The translations under genes and the position numbers were made by a program. The notes under the pieces are model-generated. The model made no database searches. It was not told the DNA's origin and worked only from the letters and a program-made list of their open reading frames with translations. From the NCBI GenBank assembly GCA_963544155.1, contig CAUUDW010000003.1:9923-73922 (forward strand): DNA of 64,000 bases, given 5' to 3'. Of the stretch, positions 7,899-14,295 are shown in pieces (positions within the stretch are counted from its first letter, which is position 1; each line of letters begins with the position of its first letter). The stretch comes from Nanoperiomorbus sp963544155. GTDB taxonomy: Bacteria; Patescibacteriota; Saccharimonadia; Saccharimonadales; Saccharimonadaceae.

Positions 7899-8324
7899 TT
7901 ATATCGCTCCTAAATCCCGCAGGGCTTTCTTATATATCGCCAGCATCCGAGTGGCCACGGATTTATTGACCGAGCCATCCACCTCGTGAGCAATCCGATT
8001 GCGCACTTTATGCGCCGCCCAAACTCCATTAATATCGCTGAACAGCTTGTTTGATTTCTTCAGTCGATCGCCCATTGTCTGCCCCGCTACCCCGCTCTCT
8101 CGCAGTGCTTTGTCCAGCAGTTTATCGGCACTGAGAATAGCGAATTGATACGAGGCTAAGTTATTTCTATCGATATTATTATCAATCTCCAGCCAGGCAG
8201 TCCGGTATCGCTCTTTATTAAGAACCTTGCCATGACCTCTAGTCAGAGCAATGATCGCTAGGAGTACACCGCCGACGACCACCACGATCGCTATCATGAT
8301 CGCAGTCGAAAATGTGTTAGGCAT
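7899..8324 (-). CDS. Small membrane-anchored protein of unknown function inside the gat operon
   Basis: A 141-aa protein with one N-terminal transmembrane helix (IAIVVVVGGVLLAIIAL), then a soluble helical domain of ~110 residues rich in charged residues, including a KVRNRIAHEVDG stretch. The RNxIAH pattern resembles HEPN-like or DUF4145-like helical proteins, but this is only a local similarity. I chose the ATG at 8324, which overlaps the gatA stop by 8 bases. A longer frame runs to 8384 but would overlap gatA by 68 bases. It lies between gatA and gatB with minimal spacing, so it is co-transcribed; no role in amidation is implied by sequence. Confidence 0.7.
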   Translation of the reverse strand: MPNTFSTAIMIAIVVVVGGVLLAIIALTRGHGKVLNKERYRTAWLEIDNNIDRNNLASYQFAILSADKLLDKALRESGVAGQTMGDRLKKSNKLFSDINGVWAAHKVRNRIAHEVDGSVNKSVATRMLAIYKKALRDLGAI

Positions 8325-9729
8325 CGTCCGCCTCCAGTTGCTTCGCCATAGCAAGCAAGCTAGCGTCCGCCTTGGCTGGAGCAATCAGCTGCACCCCGAT
8401 CGGCAGACCTGCTTTGCTACGACCGTTTGGTACGGATATAGCAGGTAAACCGGCCAGCGAAGCGGGTACGGTCATAGCGTCCGCCAGATACATCTTGAGC
8501 GGGTCGTGAGTATTCTCCCCCAGCTTAAAGGCCGGTGTCGGTGAGACCGGAGAGAGCAGGAAATCGTAGCTCTCAAATAGCTTGTCTAGCTGCCTGATCA
8601 GAAGTGTACGAGCCTGCTGCGCCTTAAGATAATATGCATCATAATAGCCGCTGGATAGCACATAAGAGCCGATCATGATGCGGCGTTTGTTCTCCGGCAT
8701 CAGCCCATCGTCTCGACTCATGCCGTAGACATCATCCAGCCGATGTGCCTCAGGCGAGCGTTCGCCGTAGCGGATACCATCATAGCGAGCCATATTCGAC
8801 GACAGCTCAGCAGGTATCACTATGTAGTAGATCGCTAGGGCATATTGCGCCATCGGCAGCTTCACTAAGTCCACCTGATGTCCCGACTCACGTAAACGCT
8901 GCGCCAATTGGTTAGTTCGGCTAGCTACGTCATCATCTACCCCCTCACCGACGAAGTCTTCGATCAGACCGATACGCTGCCCGCTAGGAGACTCGGTAAG
9001 TGGGGAAAAATACCCGGGGTAGACTGTACCATCTCGCTGATCTTGACCGGCTAAGATATCAGCTATGATCTCACTATCCCGCACCGTCCGAGTTATCGGA
9101 CCGACCGTATCTGTCGAGCTGGCCATTGCCACTACGCCATAACGGCTAATCATACCGTAAGTTGGTTTATAGCCCACTACACCATTAAAGCTGGCCGGCT
9201 GACGAATTGACCCTCCGGTATCCGACCCTAGGGCAAAAGGCACTATGCCACTAGCCACTGCCACCGCCGAGCCGCCCGAGGAGCCGCCCGCCACTCGTCC
9301 CCTGTCAATGGCGTTATGAGTCGGACCGAAAGCGCTATTCTCGGTCGACCCGCCATGGGCAAAGGCATCCAGGTTCGCCTTACCGATCATTATAGCATCC
9401 TCAGCCTCGATTCGCTCAATCGCCGTGGCATCAATGGGCGATCGAAAGTTGTCCAGCATTTTACTGGCAGCCGTCGTGTGACCAACCTTAGTCAGGAAAT
9501 TGTCCTTGGCTACGTATGGCACTCCGGCCAGCCTCCCCACGGACTCGCCCTTTTTGAGTCTAGCATCAAGCTGATCGGCTCGGGCCAGTGCCTGCTCGGC
9601 ACAAACCTCCAGCAGACAGTGCAACTCATCTCGCTCCCTAGCTTGAGCTAGCGCCCGCTCTACCTCTGCCCTGGCTGAGGTGTGACCGGATTTAACGTCA
9701 GCTACAATTCGTTCTATCTCGCTCTTCAT
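8317..9729 (-). CDS. gatA: Asp-tRNA(Asn)/Glu-tRNA(Gln) amidotransferase subunit A
   Basis: GatA is the amidase-signature subunit that releases ammonia from glutamine or asparagine for tRNA amidation. The Ser-cisSer-Lys triad is visible as PYVAKDNF (Lys) and GGSSGGSAVAVASG with the downstream SDTGGSIRQPA. The length of 470 residues is usual. It starts 1 base after the gatC stop, and its own stop overlaps the next gene by 8 bases. A second copy of the catalytic motif is not present and no residues are missing. The assignment is secure. Confidence 0.97.
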   Translation of the reverse strand: MKSEIERIVADVKSGHTSARAEVERALAQARERDELHCLLEVCAEQALARADQLDARLKKGESVGRLAGVPYVAKDNFLTKVGHTTAASKMLDNFRSPIDATAIERIEAEDAIMIGKANLDAFAHGGSTENSAFGPTHNAIDRGRVAGGSSGGSAVAVASGIVPFALGSDTGGSIRQPASFNGVVGYKPTYGMISRYGVVAMASSTDTVGPITRTVRDSEIIADILAGQDQRDGTVYPGYFSPLTESPSGQRIGLIEDFVGEGVDDDVASRTNQLAQRLRESGHQVDLVKLPMAQYALAIYYIVIPAELSSNMARYDGIRYGERSPEAHRLDDVYGMSRDDGLMPENKRRIMIGSYVLSSGYYDAYYLKAQQARTLLIRQLDKLFESYDFLLSPVSPTPAFKLGENTHDPLKMYLADAMTVPASLAGLPAISVPNGRSKAGLPIGVQLIAPAKADASLLAMAKQLEADDA

Positions 9730-9730
9730 C

Positions 9731-10015
9731 CTATAGCACCTTGGGGACTTTTACCTGACCATCTTCACTATCAGGCGCCAGTTGTAGTAGCTCCCGTCGC
9801 TCCAGCTGAGGCTTGACTTCATCCGTCCGCCAGACATTCTCTAGCCCGGTTAGCTGAAAAGTCGGTTCGACTCCAGCAGTATCCAGCTCGTCTAATTGAT
9901 CTATATAGCCGACTATCCTATCAATATCACCGGCCAGCGAAGTCAGCTCAGCCTTACTCAGTCTAATCTGACTTAGCTCCGCCAGATGGCGCACATCTTC
10001 TAAACTAACACTCAT
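9731..10015 (-). CDS. gatC: Asp-tRNA(Asn)/Glu-tRNA(Gln) amidotransferase subunit C
   Basis: GatC is the small (94-aa) subunit that wraps GatA and GatB together. The family pattern is clear: VRHLAELSQIRLS, then a D-x-I-x-x-Y-I-x-x-L helix (DRIVGYIDQLDEL), VEPTF, and a C-terminal FKVPKVL-like end (QVKVPKVL). It heads the operon. A TATAAT box on the minus strand (10024-10029) ends eight bases before the ATG, so the transcript is probably leaderless or nearly so, although GAAGAG just before the start could act as a weak Shine-Dalgarno. Confidence 0.95.
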   Translation of the reverse strand: MSVSLEDVRHLAELSQIRLSKAELTSLAGDIDRIVGYIDQLDELDTAGVEPTFQLTGLENVWRTDEVKPQLERRELLQLAPDSEDGQVKVPKVL

Positions 10016-10023
10016 CGCTCTTC

Positions 10024-10029
10024 ATTATA
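10024..10029 (-). promoter_or_regulatory. -10 box for the gatCAB operon
   Basis: TATAAT on the minus strand lies 8 bases before the gatC ATG. The predicted start of transcription is within 1-3 bases of the AUG. Confidence 0.55.
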
Positions 10030-10067
10030 CACTCTTGCCGCCCAAAACTTGCGCTCCAGGGAGCTAT

Positions 10068-10730
10068 CTACCTGGAGAGGGTGTTGACGTCGTAATAGTG
10101 CTGCATCAAGCTCTCGGTACTGGTAGATGGAGTGTGAGTCTTCACCAGTACAGCGATGGAAGCCAAGCTTAACCCGGCGATAGCCACTGATAAGACAATG
10201 ATAGATAGCTGCGACGGCTTGAGCTCTGCCTTGACAAACTTACCGATCATCACCTTAGCGCCAAATAGTCCGCCGGCTATGCCGGACATAGGAATGATAC
10301 CGCCCAGTAAATTAGAGACCCACGGTGTATGCTCGTTGACTGACAGTAGCGACGCCAGCAAGATACCACAAGCCGCTACCGCCGCCAGACCGGCAAAGAC
10401 CAAGCAAAACGATTGCCCGGCCTGACTGATCAGATGATAGCTCCGACTGTTAACCAGTATACCTGCATCCTTAGAAGCAACTATCTTGCCAAGCGACAAC
10501 TTAGCGACAACAGCCAGGAAGACCGACAGACACCCGCCAGTTACTATCGAAATAATACTCCCGTTGCCAAAAATACTCAGTAGGCTCGGTGCCGAGACGC
10601 CGGCATCAGCAAGTCTGGCGATGGCGCTGGTCAGAGTGAAAGCACCTAGACCCATCGACAATATAGCCGCAATGACCGCTGTACCATACTGAATTATCAG
10701 CTCATTAGCTGTGGATTTCTTATCCTCCAT
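10068..10730 (-). CDS. Multi-pass membrane protein of unknown family
   Basis: A 220-aa hydrophobic protein with about five predicted transmembrane helices (around residues 15-35, 50-75, 105-130, 140-160 and 175-200), separated by short loops. Small-residue-rich helices such as GLAAVAACGILLASLL and GGIIPMSGIAGGLFGAKVMIG recall proteolipid-like proteins, but no acidic residue sits mid-helix in the way of ATP-synthase c or V-type K subunits. I prefer the ATG at 10730, which has GGGGG about six bases upstream; a GTG at 10742 is in frame. It is monocistronic, between gatC and rnc. No function is assigned. Confidence 0.6.
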   Translation of the reverse strand: MEDKKSTANELIIQYGTAVIAAILSMGLGAFTLTSAIARLADAGVSAPSLLSIFGNGSIISIVTGGCLSVFLAVVAKLSLGKIVASKDAGILVNSRSYHLISQAGQSFCLVFAGLAAVAACGILLASLLSVNEHTPWVSNLLGGIIPMSGIAGGLFGAKVMIGKFVKAELKPSQLSIIVLSVAIAGLSLASIAVLVKTHTPSTSTESLMQHYYDVNTLSR

Positions 10731-10875
10731 TATCCCCCTCACTACGGATTACCCGTCAATTAGTTTATAGCTCTATTATACAGCTTGACCGACACAAGAC
10801 CAAACCTTGACCAATTGCGTTCTTATGCTGCTACACATCGAGTATCAGCCCGGTTCGTAGTAAGACAAACTCACG

Positions 10876-11673
10876 CTATTTCTTCTCTCGATACGTCGCT
10901 ATAGCCTGCCGGGCAGCAGCCTGTTGAGCTTGTTGCTTGCTCGTACCGGTGCCCCTGCCCATTTCCTGACCGGCTACATAGACCCCAACGACAAAGGTCT
11001 TGTCGTGGTCCGGACCGGACTCATCCAGCACCCGATAGCTCGGCGTCTCATTATCAATTCGTTGCGATATCTCCTGTAGGTACGACTTGGCATCACGCCA
11101 ACTGCCGTCCCTCAAGATCTCGTCAACGTTAACCAGGATGTGCTCCGAGATAAATTGACTAGCCACCCGGTAGCCTTGGTCGAGATAGATCGCCCCGATC
11201 AGCGCCTCAAAGCAATTGGCCACTATATGCAGCTTGGCTTGCTCCGATCCATCTCGCTCGCCTTTCGACATCCGTACCAGCGGCTCATAGCCAAGCTCAT
11301 CACCGGCGTCACGGATTGATTCTGTCCGAACTAGAGCAGAGCGCCATGAGGTCAGCACTCCCTCCGGCATGTCAAAGCTACGAAAGAGATAGTCAGTCGT
11401 AGCTAGCTCCAATACTGCATCACCCAGAAACTCCAGCCGTTCATTATGAGCTTTCGCCACTCGCCGATGCTCATTAACATAGCTCCGATGAGTCAAGGCG
11501 GTGACTAGTAGGGACGGATTACCAAAAATAAAGCCCAGCTTAGCCTGTGCCCAAGCTTGATAGGGGGCGAAATCAACCCCCTCCACGATTGGCACTACCG
11601 GTGTACCGGCTGCACGATGTGTAAACTCCATTCCGACCGCTCTTTTCTGGCGGCGATTTCTAGTCCTGCTCAT
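10876..11673 (-). CDS. rnc: Ribonuclease III
   Basis: A dsRNA-specific endonuclease for rRNA and mRNA processing. The nuclease signature NERLEFLGDAVLEL and the second acidic motif CFEALIGAIYLDQG are intact. A dsRNA-binding domain occupies the C-terminal ~70 residues (SYLQEISQRI ... GRGTGTSKQQAQQAAARQAI). There is an N-terminal basic extension of about 35 residues. Its start overlaps the end of the Nudix gene by 14 bases, making it the last gene of an rpmF-nusB-nudix-rnc transcription unit concerned with ribosome production. Confidence 0.96.
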   Translation of the reverse strand: MSRTRNRRQKRAVGMEFTHRAAGTPVVPIVEGVDFAPYQAWAQAKLGFIFGNPSLLVTALTHRSYVNEHRRVAKAHNERLEFLGDAVLELATTDYLFRSFDMPEGVLTSWRSALVRTESIRDAGDELGYEPLVRMSKGERDGSEQAKLHIVANCFEALIGAIYLDQGYRVASQFISEHILVNVDEILRDGSWRDAKSYLQEISQRIDNETPSYRVLDESGPDHDKTFVVGVYVAGQEMGRGTGTSKQQAQQAAARQAIATYREKK

Positions 11674-12397
11674 TTAACTCCCCTCTCTGTACCAAGCGAC
11701 GTCGCCCCAGTCGAATTAGCTTAGCAATATCTCGATAAGCGATAACATCAACCGCCTCGTCATAGCTAAACCATTTGATGCCGTTCATCCAATCCTCTTT
11801 TTTAATTTGGTCAGTATCACCCAATGCTTTGAATAGATATATTTGGGTGCTCATGAGTACTAAGATATTCTCTCGTCGATAGCGAAAATGGATCTTACCC
11901 AGCCAGCAAATAGGATCAAGCTGGTAGACACCCGCCTCCTCGCCAATCTCTCGAATCGCCGCTTCTTGAGCCGTCTCACCTTCCTCGATATGACCTTTAG
12001 GAATGGTCCAACGGTCAAAATGATCAGCCACCAGCAGAATCTCCAACCCACCGGCTTCACTGAAACGATATATAACCCCGCCGGCGGTTGCTTCTCGAGA
12101 TATCTCAGAGATGGTACTATGGCTACCATTCTTGGTAATTACCTTCTGCAAATTGCCCCGCACCAGTGGCTTGGAAGCTAAACTGGTCTGACTCAGTGGA
12201 ATATCCCGTCGAACCTTAGCGACGGGCTTGGCTGATGCCTGCTCAGCAGTAGCTCGCTTCTTCAGCCACGCCGCCCGACGACATCGGTTGCGGGTCTGAC
12301 CGGTACTGCGCCGGCTGGACACCGGCTCGCTAGCTCTAGGTGAACTCTTATTTCGTCTCTTGCGAAGACGTTTGTTTTGGTTGCTTGCTTTGCTCAT
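11660..12397 (-). CDS. Nudix hydrolase with a basic N-terminal extension
   Basis: The C-terminal ~150 residues form a Nudix domain that hydrolyses a nucleoside diphosphate linked to some moiety X. The Nudix box is complete: GHIEEGETAQEAAIREIGEE followed by AGV. The first ~75 residues are very basic (repeated Arg/Lys/Ser) and probably disordered or nucleic-acid binding. The start at 12397 has GGAG 6-8 bases upstream and lies inside the end of nusB, a 50-base overlap in another frame. Substrate cannot be told from sequence; diadenosine polyphosphate or RNA-cap-type substrates are possibilities only. Confidence 0.88.
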   Translation of the reverse strand: MSKASNQNKRLRKRRNKSSPRASEPVSSRRSTGQTRNRCRRAAWLKKRATAEQASAKPVAKVRRDIPLSQTSLASKPLVRGNLQKVITKNGSHSTISEISREATAGGVIYRFSEAGGLEILLVADHFDRWTIPKGHIEEGETAQEAAIREIGEEAGVYQLDPICWLGKIHFRYRRENILVLMSTQIYLFKALGDTDQIKKEDWMNGIKWFSYDEAVDVIAYRDIAKLIRLGRRRLVQRGELNEQD

Positions 12398-12833
12398 CTC
12401 TCTCCTCGTTGATCTCGCGCCAAATGGTACCCAGTACGCCATTAACGAAGCGAGAAGAGCTATCCGAACTAAAGGACTTAGCCAACTCAACCGCCTCGTT
12501 GATCGCCACCTTAGGTGGGATATCACCGGCAAACTGAGTTAGTTCAAATACCGCCATCCGCATGATATCTCGATCGATGATGGAGATCTGGCTCAGTGGC
12601 CAGTCCGGCGCTACCGGAGCAATCATAGCATCCAGCTGACGACCGGCCCGATTGACCCCGACCGTTAGCTTGCGGACAAAGTCCTTGTCGTCGATCTTTT
12701 TCTCGTAGCGTTCCAGATTGCGATCCAGAATACTCTCCAGATCAATCGACTCGTCACCCAGTCTATCTCGAAAGTCGTATTCATAAAGTGTCTGCAGTGC
12801 AATAATCCTACCTAAATGCCGATTACTAGCCAT
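12348..12833 (-). CDS. nusB: Transcription antitermination factor NusB
   Basis: NusB binds boxA RNA with S10 (NusE) and suppresses termination in rRNA operons. The 161-aa all-helical protein shows the family pattern: RIIALQTLYEYDF near the N-terminus, DRDIMRMAVFEL, and the C-terminal PPKVAINEAVELAKSFSSDSSSRFVNGVLGTI. The lysine/glutamine-rich tail after GTI is slightly longer than usual and overlaps the Nudix start. It follows rpmF by 32 bases. Confidence 0.95.
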   Translation of the reverse strand: MASNRHLGRIIALQTLYEYDFRDRLGDESIDLESILDRNLERYEKKIDDKDFVRKLTVGVNRAGRQLDAMIAPVAPDWPLSQISIIDRDIMRMAVFELTQFAGDIPPKVAINEAVELAKSFSSDSSSRFVNGVLGTIWREINEERDEQSKQPKQTSSQETK

Positions 12834-12865
12834 CTTGTTTTCTCCCGCCTCATCAAGTTATTTTG

Positions 12866-13015
12866 CTACTTTAGCGCAGCTTTGCCGGTGTCGTTCTTGG
12901 TCGTGACAGCTTTGATCGGCGACTTAGCGTTCACTCGGCGAGCTAGCTTAAGTAGCAGATGACTACGACGATTGCCAGTCCGACGAGGGCTGGTCTGCTT
13001 CTTTGGCTTACCCAT
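12866..13015 (-). CDS. rpmF: 50S ribosomal protein L32
   Basis: A 49-aa basic protein, short enough to be missed by ORF callers. It begins MGKPKKQTSPRRTGNRRSH, which matches the L32 start (PKKxTSxxRRxxRRSH), and continues with the usual lysine-rich helix. The two CxxC pairs that bind zinc in some L32 proteins are absent, so this is the zinc-free form. AAGGAG lies 9 bases before the ATG. It heads the rpmF-nusB-nudix-rnc cluster. Confidence 0.9.
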   Translation of the reverse strand: MGKPKKQTSPRRTGNRRSHLLLKLARRVNAKSPIKAVTTKNDTGKAALK

Positions 13016-13112
13016 TTACTTATCTCTCCTTCTTTGTGATAAATTATTTATATCTTATCAGCAGTTAGCCATTTTAGCAAGTTGCCAAAGTTCATTGCTG
13101 ATGCTATGGTAA

Positions 13113-13141
13113 TTGATTATACCTCCAAGATACGCTAAGAT
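13113..13141 (+). promoter_or_regulatory. sigma70-type promoter for the 116-aa membrane protein
   Basis: TTGATT (13113-13118), a 17-base spacer, and TAAGAT (13136-13141) lie directly upstream of the ATG at 13151. Start of transcription is expected about 2-3 bases before the AUG, with no Shine-Dalgarno. Confidence 0.6.
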
Positions 13142-13150
13142 TGGACTAAG

Positions 13151-13501
13151 ATGAGACAACCGAATTATCCAAGCGGTCAAGGCGATAGCCTAAATGAGCC
13201 TAGCTACGACACTGATGATATTGCCGAGCAAGAATTGTGCGAGTACGACGCTGAATACCTGTATCACAAGAATGCCTGCCGGCATCAGAAGCAACTGGAG
13301 GCGGTGCGCCGGCAACAATACCAACGAGAGTACCTCGATCAGATAGACAGCGACCGAGCCAAGCAGAGACGCCGACGGAGAATAGTCGTAGGGATATCTG
13401 CCGCTATCATAGGGCAATTATTACTGAGCAGTCCTTTCTCCTGCTCCGTCCCTAGCAATAACTACCGGACTGAAGAGAGCACTACCAGCCAATCACCTTA
13501 G
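13151..13501 (+). CDS. Single-pass membrane protein with a charged N-terminal region
   Basis: A 116-aa protein of unknown family. Residues 1-~75 are acidic then strongly mixed-charge (YDAEYLYHKNACRHQKQLEAVRRQQYQREY), probably a coiled helix. A KQRRRRR cluster is followed by one transmembrane helix (IVVGISAAIIGQLLL) and a short Ser/Thr-rich tail. By the positive-inside rule the N-terminus should be cytoplasmic. The next gene has the same layout, and both have (R/K)RIVVG(I/G) at the membrane boundary, so the two are probably paralogues. It is likely leaderless from its own promoter. Confidence 0.6.
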   Translation: MRQPNYPSGQGDSLNEPSYDTDDIAEQELCEYDAEYLYHKNACRHQKQLEAVRRQQYQREYLDQIDSDRAKQRRRRRIVVGISAAIIGQLLLSSPFSCSVPSNNYRTEESTTSQSP

Positions 13502-13580
13502 CACCGCCCACTTCTCACCGACTCCTGCGAAGACAAATAGCAAGACAAGATAATATCTATATTAGAGCCACCTGCCCCTA

Positions 13581-13609
13581 TTGACATAGACCGTCCTGCA
13601 TGTTACTGT
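13581..13609 (+). promoter_or_regulatory. near-consensus sigma70 promoter for the 202-aa membrane protein
   Basis: TTGACA (13581-13586), exactly 17 bases, then TACTGT (13604-13609). The ATG at 13620 begins 10 bases later, so the transcript has a leader of only about 3-5 bases and no Shine-Dalgarno. Confidence 0.7.
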
Positions 13610-13619
13610 ATCAACTATT

Positions 13620-14228
13620 ATGGAACGAAGACATCATCGAGGCAACTATTCGTTGCCCCCGGAAGACACTATGGATTGGGATGCCGACCGAGTAGTCAGC
13701 TCCAATACGCCCAAAACAGTACGACGTCGAGATTATGATCGCACCAACAGCGACCCCTATAGCGATGAAGAAATTAGCCTAATAAGGGAATGTCGTGAGC
13801 GAAATAGAGAGCGAGAGTTGCGAATTCGAGAGCAAGAGTTGCTAAGTCGACGAGAAGTAATCAGAAGCGCTAAACGTATCGTAGTCGGAGGTATCGCTGC
13901 GATTATACTCATACACTTTGCTGCAGACAAGGCAGAAGAAGCGTATTGGGCGGAGCGACCCTTTCATGATAGTGGCGAGATAATGACCCTAGAGTGGGGT
14001 GAAACTTGGCTCAATAAGATGTATATACCGGTTGCCAATAAATATAAGAATATCTCTGTCGAAGATGTCGAGCACGCCTCCAAGGAGCTAAACAAAGATT
14101 ATGAAAAAGGCATAGATGTTAACGGCAAGCCTTCCAAGGGTTCCGGCAATACCGATCTTGCCGGGTCAAGCAAGCGTGTACCGGCCTTCGACGTCGAACT
14201 AGCGGACAATTCTGGCAAGGGCAATTAA
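13620..14228 (+). CDS. Single-pass membrane protein, likely paralogue of its neighbour
   Basis: A 202-aa protein of unknown family. Residues ~55-80 are an Arg/Glu coiled-coil stretch (IRECRERNRERELRIREQ). One transmembrane helix (RIVVGGIAAIILIHFA) lies at ~86-101. A ~100-residue C-terminal, probably extracellular, domain follows with no cysteines and a Gly/Ser/Lys-rich end. The layout matches the preceding gene, but the outer domain here is much longer. A strong bidirectional terminator follows. Its role is unknown; a surface or envelope function is inferred from topology only. Confidence 0.6.
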   Translation: MERRHHRGNYSLPPEDTMDWDADRVVSSNTPKTVRRRDYDRTNSDPYSDEEISLIRECRERNRERELRIREQELLSRREVIRSAKRIVVGGIAAIILIHFAADKAEEAYWAERPFHDSGEIMTLEWGETWLNKMYIPVANKYKNISVEDVEHASKELNKDYEKGIDVNGKPSKGSGNTDLAGSSKRVPAFDVELADNSGKGN

Positions 14229-14247
14229 AGCCAGCGAGATACTCAAC

Positions 14248-14280
14248 AATACCCTGGTATACCACCAGGGTATTTTATTT
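14248..14280. terminator. bidirectional intrinsic terminator between convergent genes
   Basis: AATACCCTGGT (14248-14258) and ACCAGGGTATT (14264-14274) form a perfect 11-bp hairpin with a 5-base loop, followed by a T-rich run on the plus strand. It separates the 202-aa membrane-protein gene from leuS. Confidence 0.85.
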
Positions 14281-14295
14281 ATTCCGATCTACCTA

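Noticed and set aside
8325..8384. Upstream extension of the small membrane protein in the gat operon
   Set aside because: It would overlap gatA by 68 bases and places a basic stretch before the membrane helix; the ATG at 8324 gives a normal 8-base overlap.
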